DNA of 47,189 bases, taken from contig JAIYDH010000031.1 in assembly GCA_027487585.1 (NCBI GenBank), positions 1 to 47,189 of the forward strand. The letters run 5' to 3'. A program made the translations under genes and the position numbers. Numbering within the stretch: the stretch's first letter is position 1; every line of letters starts with the position of its first letter. The notes beneath the pieces were generated by a model. It saw only the letters and a list, made by a program, of their open reading frames with translations, ran no database searches and had not been told where the DNA came from. The stretch comes from Rubrivivax sp. GTDB lineage: Bacteria > Pseudomonadota > Gammaproteobacteria > Burkholderiales > Burkholderiaceae_C. This document shows positions 16,368 to 24,847 of the stretch, in pieces.

Positions 16368-16412
16368 CTGTTCGGCGAACGCTGATACCCAGGTGTTCGA
16401 CGAACGCTGATA
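16368..16412. repeat. Right terminal repeats of the IS (two copies)
   Basis: The outer copy at 16393-16412 is the exact reverse complement of the left repeat (GTGTTCGACGAACGCTGATA). The inner copy at 16368-16387 differs at two positions (CTGTTCGGCGAACGCTGATA). Spacing is 25 bases, unlike the 44 at the left end. Confidence 0.85.
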
Positions 16413-16417
16413 CCCAG

Positions 16418-16425
16418 CCCATCAG
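16418..16425. repeat. Target-site duplication, right copy (CCCATCAG)
   Basis: Exact copy of 14945-14952 at the other junction of the IS, within the RAYT codons for CLMG. Confidence 0.85.
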
Positions 16426-16590
16426 GCAGTACGCGAGCACCGCCGCATCGAAGCGCGAAGTGGCTTCGTCCAGGACCGCGAGCTGGATCACTCTATCGGC
16501 GTCGTCACGGTAGATGGGCTCGCGGCGATCACCGCGCGAGGTGACGTGAAAGACGGCGCCGGGGAACTCAATGCGGAGGGGGCGGGACAT

Positions 16591-16707
16591 GGGGGAGGGA
16601 GGTTAAAGGAGAGACCTGACCCCGAAGTTTGCAAAGAACGAGTTCGTAGACTAATGGAACAGTATTGAGACTTGACCCTGAGACCCATTGCAGGGCCGCC
16701 TAAGCGA
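16591..16707. other. Non-coding stretch before the RAYT start
   Basis: This stretch is visibly richer in A and T than its surroundings and holds no supportable gene. It contains two similar segments, GAGACCTGACCCCGAAG at 16611 and GAGACTTGACCCTGAGACCC at 16666. On the minus strand it would be the RAYT leader and promoter region, and it is also the 3' end of the gene at 16708-17283. Confidence 0.5.
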
Positions 16708-17283
16708 CTAAGTGAACGCATTGGGTAAATCTTGAATCGGCTTCGCCTTCTCCATAAGGCGCGGCTCGAGGTCGAACTCCAAAGCGAAGCTAGCAACATG
16801 CTCCAAAATTACCGTCTCTCCTAGGATCCCCTCAAGGGCAATAGCTGCGGCATGCCAACGATTCTCCGGGCTAAGCTGGCTCGCAACATCGGAAAGAAGG
16901 ACGATCTCAAACTCACCCCCGGGGTGACGAAGCAAGACATACCGCCACGATTCGGTATTTATCGTTATGGCTCCCTGTGGGGTTTCAAGCTGAAAGCGGC
17001 CAAACCACTGCTTTTTCGGGCGTGTTGAGTAAAAGCGCCAGCCTGCCACCGAGGGGGCAGCAGTCACCGCCTCCCGAGCATCAGACGCAAACCTCTTGTT
17101 TAGCCCCGGAGATAATGCAAGGTACGAATCGCCAGAAGCATCGGGACCAATTTCCCAGCTAAGTGAAGGCCATGTCTCTTGGACACGTCTGTCAAGTTGC
17201 CCGATGAGTTCCGCACTCTCAGGATCGACTTCAATTGCCTTTGCGACACTGGCGAACCAAGCCCAGAATGATCGCGTCGACAT
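16708..17283 (-). CDS. Unknown protein, putative immunity protein for the RHS tip
   Basis: A 191-residue soluble protein starting at ATG 17283, 29 bases after the RHS stop and on the same strand. There is no signal peptide. Notable segments are FWAWFASVAKAIEVD, LSWEIGPDASGDSYLALSPG and VAGWRFYSTRPKKQWFGRF, with many Trp. No enzyme motif is seen. Base composition is less GC-rich than in neighbouring housekeeping genes, as usual for toxin-immunity cassettes. Position directly after a polymorphic-toxin C-terminus suggests it protects the cell from that toxin; this is inference. A longer start at 17316 would overlap the RHS stop. Confidence 0.7.
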   Translation of the reverse strand: MSTRSFWAWFASVAKAIEVDPESAELIGQLDRRVQETWPSLSWEIGPDASGDSYLALSPGLNKRFASDAREAVTAAPSVAGWRFYSTRPKKQWFGRFQLETPQGAITINTESWRYVLLRHPGGEFEIVLLSDVASQLSPENRWHAAAIALEGILGETVILEHVASFALEFDLEPRLMEKAKPIQDLPNAFT

Positions 17284-17312
17284 ACAGACTCCTGATTGCG
17301 GCGATGCTCGCG

Positions 17313-20300
17313 TCACTTGGTGCGCTTTGGAGGTTCAATTTTTGGAGGTTCTGGCTTAGCAGGCTCTGGAGGTTTCGCAATCTCGTTACGCTTGTTGTCA
17401 AGTTTTGGCAGACCGCCTTCTCCGTCAATTGCCCGTTGCTCCTTCACCCTCCCAACTTCAGGCTTAGCGGGATCGTAGCGGTCAACTACCTCTGCCTGAC
17501 TGCGATCCCTGCCATCGCTACTACTTCGAGTTTTCTGCGGCTCCGGCTTGTTGTGTCGGCCGATATAGGGCCTTCCTGAGGGAGTGCCAGAACCAGGCAC
17601 CCGGTAGATCGTTCCTGTGTTGTTTGGGTTACTGATCGCCGCTTTTACAAAGCCGACGGCTCTTCCAGCAACAGTCCCGACCGCCCTTGCAACAACCACG
17701 CCCGCTGCCACAAGTAGGGGTACAGGAACACGGCCATCGGGATCAAAGTACTTATAAGGGTTGTTGTTTCCATAGACATACCGATTGAAGTGATCCCCAT
17801 CGCTTGCATCGGTCGTCACCGGATCAACGCTCAAGAACCGTCCAGCAATCGGATCGTAGTACCGCTGCTGCATATACACGAGCCCCGTGTCCGCGTCACC
17901 CACATGCCCCGTAAACCCAATCCACCCCGGGCTGTCGCTGCCAGCCACCGTCGCACCATAGGGTTCGTAGCGGGTGCGGCTGATGACGGCGCCACTGGCG
18001 TTGGTGCGCGCCACTGGGCTGCCGAGCGCGTCGGTGTGGGGGTAGGTGGTGACGCCGCCATCGCGGACCTCGGCGATCAGCTTGTCGCCGAGGTACACGT
18101 ACCGCGTGCTGCCTTGGCCCAAGCGCCAGCCGAAACGCAGCTTGCCGTCCTGGGTGTAGGCTTGGTGCGCATAGCTGCCGTCGGCGTACCAGATCAGGTT
18201 GCGGCGGCCATGGCCGTCATAGGCGTAGGTGGCCCGGCCGTGCGCTGCCAGCAGGCGGTTGCCGATGTCGAAGCTGCTCCTCAGTCCGCCCCTGTCGATG
18301 ACGTTGCCGTTGGCGTCGTACGCCAGGCCTAGGTTCAGGCTGCCTTCAAGCCGCTCCAGGCGGTTGGAGGCACCGTAGCGGTGTGTCAGGCTGCGGGCGC
18401 CCACCTGGCTGAAGACCAGGTTGTCCAGCGCGTCGTAGTCGAAGCGGCTGCTGCCCCAGGAGCCGTGGGCTTCGCGCAGCCGGTCCAACCCGTCATACCC
18501 CGGCATGCTCCGGTGCAGTCCCTGGACCTCGTCGTTGATGGCCGTGACGTTGCCGTGGGCGTCGTAGCGGTAGCGGTCGCGGCTGACGCTGCCGTGTTGC
18601 CACAGCTCGGGCAGCCCGCGAGTGTTTTGCGTGGTGCTGTGGTTCTGGCCGTTGGCGAGGGTGTAGCCGGCCACGGCGCCGTTGGGGTGGTAGGTGATGC
18701 CGCTGGCGTAGCCAGACACCTCCGTCGGCTGGCCCAGCGCGTTCGGGGCGTAGCCGATCCGGCCCCAGCGGTCGTGCAGGGCGGCCAAGTCGCCGTAGGC
18801 GTTGGTGTCCCTGCTGAACCACCAACTGTATTGGGGGTCGCCCCAGTTGTACTCCTCGGACCGCAGGTGCCGTCGGTTGTAGTACCGGTAGTTCCAGGTG
18901 ATGGTGGTGCGCCCGGCGCCGGAGGTCACCGTCTGGCTCAGCAGGCTGTCGGGGGTGTAGCTGCGGCTGATGTGCTGGCTGCCGTCGCCGAAGGTGGTGC
19001 TCGTGAGGCGTTCGCGCAAGTCATATCCAAAGGCGATCTTGCGTTCCGGCGGCACGGCGTCCCGGTTGCACTGCTGGCTGTCGGGCAAGCCCAGCCCGCT
19101 GGCACGCCATGCGACGTTGCTGGACGCGTCGTAGTCCTGCACGGTCGCCCCGGTCTCGGGCTCGATGGTCTTGCACAGGCGCTGGTGCCAGTCGTACACA
19201 TACCAGCGGGTGGCGCTCACGGTGCCTGCCGGGCCTGGCCCGCCGCGAGTGATGCTCAGCGCCTTGCCGAAGCCATCGCGCCGGATGTGGACGTGCACAC
19301 CCTCGGGCGCCCACAGGTCGACGAGGCTGTTCTCGCTGGGCTCGTCGAAGACCTGGTAGCCAAAGAAGGTGGAGAACCCCCGCGGGTTGGTCACACGCTT
19401 CTGGAAGACAAGCGGCAGGTACTCCGTCACGGTGCTCAGCGGTCCGAGCTCGCTGTCTTGCACCTCCAGCTTCACGCGGCCTAGCGGGTCGTACTCGGTT
19501 CGCTCGCCCGGCCGCACCTGGTCCACCAGGTCGAAGCTGCGCTGCGGGTAGCTGACAAAGGCGACCCGGCCCTCGTGGTCGTAGCGGGTCTCGACGAAGC
19601 TGGTGGTCGCGGCCGGGCGGTCACTGTCGAAAGTGATGCGCAGGCGTTCACGCCAGAGTCCGTCGAAGTGCCGGTGAACCCGCTTCTTGTCGGTGGCGAT
19701 GAGTTGCCGCCAGTGGCCAGGGGCGAGTCCGTATTGCGCGCTCCCCATCTGCTCGAAGCTCACCGTGGTGGGGTGGTAGGCCACCGGATCGCCGCCCGGG
19801 TAGTCGATCCGGTTGAGGCGGCCCATGGCGTCGTAGCCGTAGTGGTGGGTCGTGCCTGCCGCGTTGGTGCGCCAGAGCGGGCGACCCAGGTTGCCGATGC
19901 TCTGCCGCTCGTGCGCGTTGTCGGCATGGGTGGCGTATCCGGGCTGGCCTCGGACCCAGTCGCCCAGCCACGTGGCTCGGTCGCCGGCGTTGAACACCGC
20001 GTAGAGGTTGCCGTCGTCGTAGTACTGGTAGCGCTCGGTCCTCAGATCGAAGGCGTAGCGCGCGGCCGGCAGCGCGCGGGCGTCGAAGTCCGTCCTTTGC
20101 ACCGTGCGGGCCGCCGTGTGGTCGAACACCGCAGCCACCTGGCCCATGACCCAGCGGACCCGGTCATCATGGTAGGTGGTTGTCTCGTCCTTGACCGAGG
20201 CCGGATTGGCGTATCTCAGCACGCGCAGCGGCCGGGCCAGCGCGTCGAAGGCGAGCGCCGGGTTCGGGTGCACTTCCCATCGGAAAGTCGTGCCCTGCTG

Positions 20301-22052
20301 CACGGTGACCCGTTGGTCGAGGGGGCGGTTGCGGGATGCCAGCCAGTCCGAATCCTGCGGCAGCAGGCTCTGGCCGAACTCCTCCTGGAAGCTCTGGCCG
20401 GTTGCGGTGCGGTATCGGTGATCCGTCGTACGCAGCCAACCCGTGCCCGTCCAGCCTTCGTAGCTGCGCAGCAGCTGCCCCTCGTTCACGCGCCAGCGGA
20501 TGCCGTACTCGTAGGCCTTGCGGTTGCCGCCGGGCTCGATCACGGTGACTGTTTTCCGCTCGGGGCAACCCGTGCACGGGTTCCAGCCAAACCCGGAAAC
20601 ACCCCCTTGGTACTGCCACGTGAGAGCAGGCAGACCGGGGCCGGTGATCGTCTTTTCCAGCAGCGATTGCGTGATGTACAGCCTGGGCCAGCGCGCACCG
20701 ATGGTGGCGCCCAGGGCGGTGCTGGTCGAGCCGACGCGAAACTTGCATTGCCGGTCAACGAAGGTGCGGCCCTGGTAGACGTACTGCATCTTGAAGCGCC
20801 CGACGGCCCCAGAGGGGTGCGTCATGGAACCCACGAGGTCGTCGGGCGGCGCGGTGCCGGGCCGGTCGCAGTTGGCGCCCAGGCCCATGTCGGTCATGTT
20901 GGTCGTGGTCAAGCCGCTCAGGTCGAAGACCCAGCGGCTGCCGTCGGCCTGGACAATCTGCTTGAGTTCGCCGGTGCTGTCGTACTGGTAGCTGATGACC
21001 CGGCTGCCATCCGTGGCCTGCACGGCCACGCCCTGAGCGTTGGTGATCGTGATGACACGGCCGTCGTTGGACTCGATGCGCGTGAGCAACCAGGGCGAGG
21101 CGGGGTCGAAGGTGTAGCGAACCCAGTTGCCGAAGCGATCCGTCACCTCGGTCGGCACGAGGTGGTACTCGAGGAGCGAGAACACGGCGCCGTCCTTCAG
21201 CAGCTGGGGCAGTGCATGCACAGTCATCCAGTCGAACTGGTACCGCACACCCTCTGGCGAGATCGCTACGAAGCCTTCGCCCGGGTGGTTCTTCAGTGTG
21301 GGCAGGCAACCGATCTGCCACAGGCCCCGGGTGACCAGAGGGAAGGCGCTGGTCTGGGGCCGGCCCGACGTGTCCAGCGGTGCGTCGACATGCGTGGGGT
21401 GGCGCACGAGTACGGGCTGGACGCCGGTACCCGGCACGTCGAGTTGTACGCCGTGGTGAAACTCTCTCGGCAACAACGGAATTACACGCCTGATCTGGAT
21501 CGGGTTCACCCACTCTTCGGGGTTGAGGCTGATCCCGGCTACGGCGGCTTCCAGCGGCGGCAGCGAGTAGCGCGTGCAGCGGTCGTGCCCGCCGCCATTG
21601 GTGCGCCAGCCGCTGGCCGAAAAGGTGCCACCCATCCTCGGCAGCAGCAGGTCCCAATGACCGAACTGCCTTCGAACGCGCAGGTCGCGGCCGGGAGAGT
21701 AGCGCCGCCCGATGGCCACGGGCAGCGCCGAATTGCCGGGCAGTTGCAGGTCGGTCTGCTCGAACTCCAGCGAGCCGTTGAACAGGTTCACCCGGTCGCC
21801 GAACAGGTCGGAGCCGAGCGTGGTGACGGCGTCCGCTGCCATCGGCATGCGGCCTTCGAGGTAGCCCAGAGGCGTTGCGCCTGACGCCTGCGAGCTGCTG
21901 GCTGCGCGAACCACCGGCAGTTTCACGGCCGCTTCCGGGGTGGGCGTCGGTTGGGCCACTTTGGCGGCCAACGCCGCAGTCGCCCCCAAGAGCAGCACCC
22001 CGCAAAGGACAGAGCGCCATGCAGCCGACCCATGCTGTTGTTCAACACCCAT
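17313..22052 (-). CDS. Exported RHS/YD-repeat protein with GIY-YIG-like C-terminal tip
   Basis: A 1579-residue protein. ATG 22052 is chosen for the GAGGGTGG ribosome site just upstream; GTG 22082 is possible. Residues 1-30 look like a Sec signal (SVLCGVLLLGATAALAAK). A DUF6531-like start (GDRVNLFNGSLEFEQTDL) follows, then many YD repeats (YDALDNLV, YDANGNVIDRGG, YAYDGHGRRN) and the closing RHS core (RFLSVDPVTTD, YVYGNNNPYKYFDPDGR to residue 1441). The last 138 residues are the variable tip: a hydrophobic helix, then GTIYRV...PYIGRHN, which resembles a GIY-YIG nuclease core, then AEVVDRYD and LDNKRNEI, and a Pro/Lys tail. No VgrG or other type VI gene is nearby. Probably a contact-dependent or secreted polymorphic toxin. 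Confidence 0.9.
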   Translation of the reverse strand: MGVEQQHGSAAWRSVLCGVLLLGATAALAAKVAQPTPTPEAAVKLPVVRAASSSQASGATPLGYLEGRMPMAADAVTTLGSDLFGDRVNLFNGSLEFEQTDLQLPGNSALPVAIGRRYSPGRDLRVRRQFGHWDLLLPRMGGTFSASGWRTNGGGHDRCTRYSLPPLEAAVAGISLNPEEWVNPIQIRRVIPLLPREFHHGVQLDVPGTGVQPVLVRHPTHVDAPLDTSGRPQTSAFPLVTRGLWQIGCLPTLKNHPGEGFVAISPEGVRYQFDWMTVHALPQLLKDGAVFSLLEYHLVPTEVTDRFGNWVRYTFDPASPWLLTRIESNDGRVITITNAQGVAVQATDGSRVISYQYDSTGELKQIVQADGSRWVFDLSGLTTTNMTDMGLGANCDRPGTAPPDDLVGSMTHPSGAVGRFKMQYVYQGRTFVDRQCKFRVGSTSTALGATIGARWPRLYITQSLLEKTITGPGLPALTWQYQGGVSGFGWNPCTGCPERKTVTVIEPGGNRKAYEYGIRWRVNEGQLLRSYEGWTGTGWLRTTDHRYRTATGQSFQEEFGQSLLPQDSDWLASRNRPLDQRVTVQQGTTFRWEVHPNPALAFDALARPLRVLRYANPASVKDETTTYHDDRVRWVMGQVAAVFDHTAARTVQRTDFDARALPAARYAFDLRTERYQYYDDGNLYAVFNAGDRATWLGDWVRGQPGYATHADNAHERQSIGNLGRPLWRTNAAGTTHHYGYDAMGRLNRIDYPGGDPVAYHPTTVSFEQMGSAQYGLAPGHWRQLIATDKKRVHRHFDGLWRERLRITFDSDRPAATTSFVETRYDHEGRVAFVSYPQRSFDLVDQVRPGERTEYDPLGRVKLEVQDSELGPLSTVTEYLPLVFQKRVTNPRGFSTFFGYQVFDEPSENSLVDLWAPEGVHVHIRRDGFGKALSITRGGPGPAGTVSATRWYVYDWHQRLCKTIEPETGATVQDYDASSNVAWRASGLGLPDSQQCNRDAVPPERKIAFGYDLRERLTSTTFGDGSQHISRSYTPDSLLSQTVTSGAGRTTITWNYRYYNRRHLRSEEYNWGDPQYSWWFSRDTNAYGDLAALHDRWGRIGYAPNALGQPTEVSGYASGITYHPNGAVAGYTLANGQNHSTTQNTRGLPELWQHGSVSRDRYRYDAHGNVTAINDEVQGLHRSMPGYDGLDRLREAHGSWGSSRFDYDALDNLVFSQVGARSLTHRYGASNRLERLEGSLNLGLAYDANGNVIDRGGLRSSFDIGNRLLAAHGRATYAYDGHGRRNLIWYADGSYAHQAYTQDGKLRFGWRLGQGSTRYVYLGDKLIAEVRDGGVTTYPHTDALGSPVARTNASGAVISRTRYEPYGATVAGSDSPGWIGFTGHVGDADTGLVYMQQRYYDPIAGRFLSVDPVTTDASDGDHFNRYVYGNNNPYKYFDPDGRVPVPLLVAAGVVVARAVGTVAGRAVGFVKAAISNPNNTGTIYRVPGSGTPSGRPYIGRHNKPEPQKTRSSSDGRDRSQAEVVDRYDPAKPEVGRVKEQRAIDGEGGLPKLDNKRNEIAKPPEPAKPEPPKIEPPKRTK

Positions 22053-22531
22053 AACCACCCTCTGAAACCTTCGGAACGCCACGGTTAGAGGTGCCCCGCG
22101 GCCCAGACACGGTGATGAAGGGAGCGAACCTGATGCGATCCGTACGGGCCGGATCGTGCCGGCTCATGCGGCCGACAGTGGTGCTTCTCTTGCATGCGCA
22201 GGATGCGGGCGAGCCCAACCGCCGTCAACGGCACCCGATAGGGCCTGCCAAGGACAGGGTCTTTCGGTTCGAGCGCGAAGCGTCCGGCTGCGCCGCGGGT
22301 GCTGCGTCCGAAAACGTTCCAGCGACTGGGACGATGCCAGCGACAGCCGCAATGCGAAGCAGCTTCCGTTGCCCCTCGGCGCTTCCACCGCGATCCGGTC
22401 CCTATCAGCTCTACCAGCTTGCGGCAGAACAGTCAGCGCCATCCAGCCGCGTCAAGTTTGGGGCCCGGGCCCAACGACCAAGGTGATGTCGAGGCCGCAA
22501 GTGGAGTTGCGGGCTGCCGCGCTCGGGTGTG
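22053..22531. other. Intergenic stretch upstream of the RHS gene
   Basis: About 480 bases with no gene I can support. Open frames on both strands here lack recognisable domains and look like GC-driven chance frames. The part near 22053-22110 should hold the RHS promoter and leader. No clear repeat, hairpin array or tRNA was seen. Confidence 0.5.
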
Positions 22532-23572
22532 TCATGCCGCCGCCCGCACAGCCTCCACCATGGCCGCCACCGCACCGCTCATCCCCACCGGCTGCAACTG
22601 CAGCCTGGGATGCAGCTTCGGCTGAACGCGGAACATCTCGTCGGCGAACCCATGCCCGAGCTGCTCGACCCCGGTGAAGTCGATCTCCGCAATGGCAAAG
22701 CGCTCCAGTCGCGCCAGCGCCCGCCGCGCCTCGGCGCGCGAGGCCAGCTGCCGGGTGACGCCGCCCTGTGGCCCCGGCTGCCCCAGCAGTGCCAGTGGCA
22801 CGCGCGTGCGCTCGAAGCCGTAGCCCTGGCCGCTGGCGCTGTGCGCCTGCAGCACCTGCTCCAGCGTGCGCGGGGTGTCGAGTGACATCGCCAGGTAGAT
22901 GCTCGTGCCCGTGGGCGTGGCCGCGCGCTGCGGGTGCCAGCGCCCGCCGTCCCAGCCGCGCCGCTGGAAAGCCGCAGCGTTGGCGTGCAGGTCGAACACA
23001 TCCGCCAGCTGCGCCGTGAAGAAGAGGCCGTGGCCGCAGTGGCGATCGGGGTCGCTGGTGAGCTTGCCCTTGGCCAGCTCGAGCATCGCCAGCGCGGGCT
23101 CGGCCACGTCGAAGTGCTCGGCCACGCGGCGGAACAGGCCCACGCCGTCGTCGCTGACGAGCAGCTGCAGCTGCAGCGGCGTCTGCCGCATCGAGACAGT
23201 GACGCTGCTGCCGCCGCTGTGGTCGATGGCGTTGTTCACGAGCTCGGTGAAGGCGTGCTGCGCCATCGCCTGCAGCGCTGGCGGCAGTGCGAAGCAGGGC
23301 GCGAAGTCCTGGCGCCAGGGCGCGTCTTCCTGCAGCCCGGCGAGGGCGTAGCGCTTCACCACTTGGCGCAGCGGCCCCGGCGTATAGCGGGGCTTACGCG
23401 GCGTGCCGCCGGCCTGCAACCACTGCAGCGCCACCAGGCGCCTGAGCAGCAGGCCGGCCTGGCGGCGGCTGATCTGCAGGCGCTGCATCAGGTGCGCGGG
23501 CAGCGTGTCGCCATGCTGCACGGCCGCAGCAGTGATCCAGCGCGTGACGGAGATCGGATCGATGCGGGCCAT
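22532..23572 (-). CDS. HTH-HATPase-DUF4325 regulatory protein
   Basis: A 346-residue protein in three parts. Residues 1-75 look like a winged helix (LPAHLMQRLQISRRQAGLLLRRLVALQWL). Residues 95-230 are a GHKL ATPase: N box ELVNNAIDHSGGS, G1 box DDGVGLF and G2 box HCGHGLFF. The C-terminus is a STAS-like DUF4325 domain (FAIAEIDFTGVEQLGHGFADEMFRV). Fusions of this kind are predicted signalling proteins related to anti-sigma kinases/antagonists; here a DNA-binding module may be added. No transmembrane segment. It stands alone between the RHS gene and fba, facing away from fba. Function is not known. Confidence 0.85.
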   Translation of the reverse strand: MARIDPISVTRWITAAAVQHGDTLPAHLMQRLQISRRQAGLLLRRLVALQWLQAGGTPRKPRYTPGPLRQVVKRYALAGLQEDAPWRQDFAPCFALPPALQAMAQHAFTELVNNAIDHSGGSSVTVSMRQTPLQLQLLVSDDGVGLFRRVAEHFDVAEPALAMLELAKGKLTSDPDRHCGHGLFFTAQLADVFDLHANAAAFQRRGWDGGRWHPQRAATPTGTSIYLAMSLDTPRTLEQVLQAHSASGQGYGFERTRVPLALLGQPGPQGGVTRQLASRAEARRALARLERFAIAEIDFTGVEQLGHGFADEMFRVQPKLHPRLQLQPVGMSGAVAAMVEAVRAAA

Positions 23573-23669
23573 GGGGTGAGCAGCCGTTCGGGGTGGTCGG
23601 GCCCGCAGTGTCGATCGACCGGCGCCGAGGCTTGAGCGCGAATAGCGGCATAGAAGCCCGCCAATTCCC

Positions 23670-23691
23670 TGTCAGGGGTGGCACCTAGAAT
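23670..23691 (+). promoter_or_regulatory. Probable fba promoter element, shared with pgk
   Basis: TGTCAGGGG starts at 23670 and CCTAGAAT ends at 23691, about 90 bases before the fba ATG. It matches the element before pgk (11204-11225) at 17 of 22 positions. TAGAAT is a likely -10 box. Confidence 0.45.
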
Positions 23692-23782
23692 TCCAGCCCA
23701 GTTACCGCGTGGTTACGGCCGGGCCGGCTGCGCGCCGCACGCACATCCGCAATCACACTTGCAAACCCATCGGAGTCCCGCC

Positions 23783-24847
23783 ATGCCCCTCGTTTCCATG
23801 CGCCAGCTGCTCGACCATGCCGCCGAGCACGGCTATGGCATCCCGGCCTACAACGTGAACAACCTCGAGCAGGTGCAGGCCGTGATGCAGGCCGCCAACG
23901 AGGTGGGAGCGCCGGTCATCCTGCAGGCCAGCGCCGGTGCCCGCAAGTACGCCGGCGAGCCCTTCATCAAGCACCTGATCCAGGCTGCCACCGAGGCCTA
24001 TCCGCACATCCCGCTGGTCATGCACCAGGACCACGGCACGAGCCCGAAGATCTGCCAGGGCGCCATCGACCTGGGCTTCGGCTCGGTGATGATGGACGGC
24101 TCGCTGATGGACGACGGCAAGACACCGGCCAGCTTTGACTACAACGTGCAGGTCACGCGCAAGGTGGTCGACATGGCGCATGCGGTGGGCGTCACGGTCG
24201 AGGGCGAGCTCGGCTGCTTGGGCAACCTGGAAACCGGTGACGCGGGCGAGGAAGACGGCGTCGGCGCCGCTGGCAAGCTCGACCACAGCCAGATGCTGAC
24301 CGACCCCGAAGAGGCTGCCGTCTTCGTGCGCGAGACGCAGCTCGACGCGCTGGCCATCGCCATTGGCACCAGCCACGGCGCCTACAAGTTCAGCCGCAAG
24401 CCCACGGGCGACATCCTCGCCATCGGCCGCGTGAAAGAGATCCACAAGCGCATCCCGAACACGCACCTGGTGATGCACGGCTCCTCCAGCGTGCCGCCGG
24501 AGCTGCTGGCCATCATCAACCAGTACGGCGGCAAGATGAAAGAGACGTTTGGCGTGCCGGTGGAAGAGATCCAGGAGGCCATCAAGCACGGCGTGCGCAA
24601 GATCAACATCGACACCGATATCCGCCTGGCGATGACGGGCGCGGTGCGCAAGTTCCTGGCCGAGAACCCCGACAAGTTCGACGCGCGCGAATGGCTCAAG
24701 CCCGCGCGCGAGGCCGCCTACAAGGTGTGCAAGCAGCGCTACCAGGAGTTCGGCTGCGAGGGCCAGGGCGCCAAGATCCAGCCGCGCACGCTGGTGCAGG
24801 TCGCGGCCGACTACGCCGCCGGCAAGCTGGCGCAGGTGGTGCAGTGA
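23783..24847 (+). CDS. fba: Class II fructose-bisphosphate aldolase
   Basis: A 354-residue zinc aldolase of the Calvin/long class II subtype, cleaving fructose 1,6-bisphosphate. Seen are [27 protein letters not shown], the zinc His in [59 protein letters not shown] and the [11 protein letters not shown] phosphate site. ATG 23783 begins [13 protein letters not shown], as in relatives. Length is normal. In many Burkholderiales it follows pyk directly; here an accessory block of about 9.6 kb lies between. Its stop overlaps the next gene's GTG. Confidence 0.98.
   Translation: MPLVSMRQLLDHAAEHGYGIPAYNVNNLEQVQAVMQAANEVGAPVILQASAGARKYAGEPFIKHLIQAATEAYPHIPLVMHQDHGTSPKICQGAIDLGFGSVMMDGSLMDDGKTPASFDYNVQVTRKVVDMAHAVGVTVEGELGCLGNLETGDAGEEDGVGAAGKLDHSQMLTDPEEAAVFVRETQLDALAIAIGTSHGAYKFSRKPTGDILAIGRVKEIHKRIPNTHLVMHGSSSVPPELLAIINQYGGKMKETFGVPVEEIQEAIKHGVRKINIDTDIRLAMTGAVRKFLAENPDKFDAREWLKPAREAAYKVCKQRYQEFGCEGQGAKIQPRTLVQVAADYAAGKLAQVVQ

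Larger units (their letters stand above)
14953..16417 (-). mobile_element. Insertion sequence of about 1465 bp with doubled terminal repeats
   Basis: The element is bounded by an 8-bp direct repeat and carries one transposase gene on the minus strand (15007-16179). Each end has two copies of a 20-base repeat, TATCAGCGTTCGTCGAACAC, facing inward. At the left they are at 14961-14980 and 15005-15024. At the right they are inverted, at 16393-16412 and, with mismatches, 16368-16387. Each contains the small palindrome GTTCGNCGAAC. About 190 bases between the transposase start and the right repeats appear non-coding. I cannot name the family; the transposase is a DDE/rve type. Confidence 0.85.
14182..16590 (-). 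pseudogene. REP-associated tyrosine transposase (RAYT), split by an IS
   Basis: The 5' half (16590 down to 16418) begins SRPLRIEFPGAVFHVTSRGD and runs to VLAYCLMG. The 3' half (14952 down to 14182) continues LMGNHYHLVL, LFQGRFKAVLV and RYVERNPVAAGLV. Removing 14953-16417 and one 8-bp duplication restores an uninterrupted frame (YCLMGNHYHLV). RAYTs are HUH/Y1 single-strand transposases: NHYH is the HUH motif and the Tyr of YVERNP the catalytic residue, both in the 3' half. A C-terminal Chp_DnaA-like DNA-binding region (LADVCGLSVAHVGRVI) is present. REP copies lie at its 3' end. Recent inactivation is inferred because no other lesion is seen. Confidence 0.9.

Noticed and set aside
16240..16590. 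116-codon frame running from the RAYT start into the IS
   Set aside because: It is the truncated N-terminal half of the RAYT continuing by chance into IS sequence, not an independent gene.
17313..22052. Type VI secretion cargo
   Set aside because: The RHS protein has a Sec-like signal peptide and no PAAR domain, and no VgrG, Hcp or adaptor gene lies in the window.
22091..22677. Plus-strand open frames upstream of the RHS gene
   Set aside because: No domain, Arg/Ala/Pro-biased composition, and the second overlaps the certain ATPase gene antisense.
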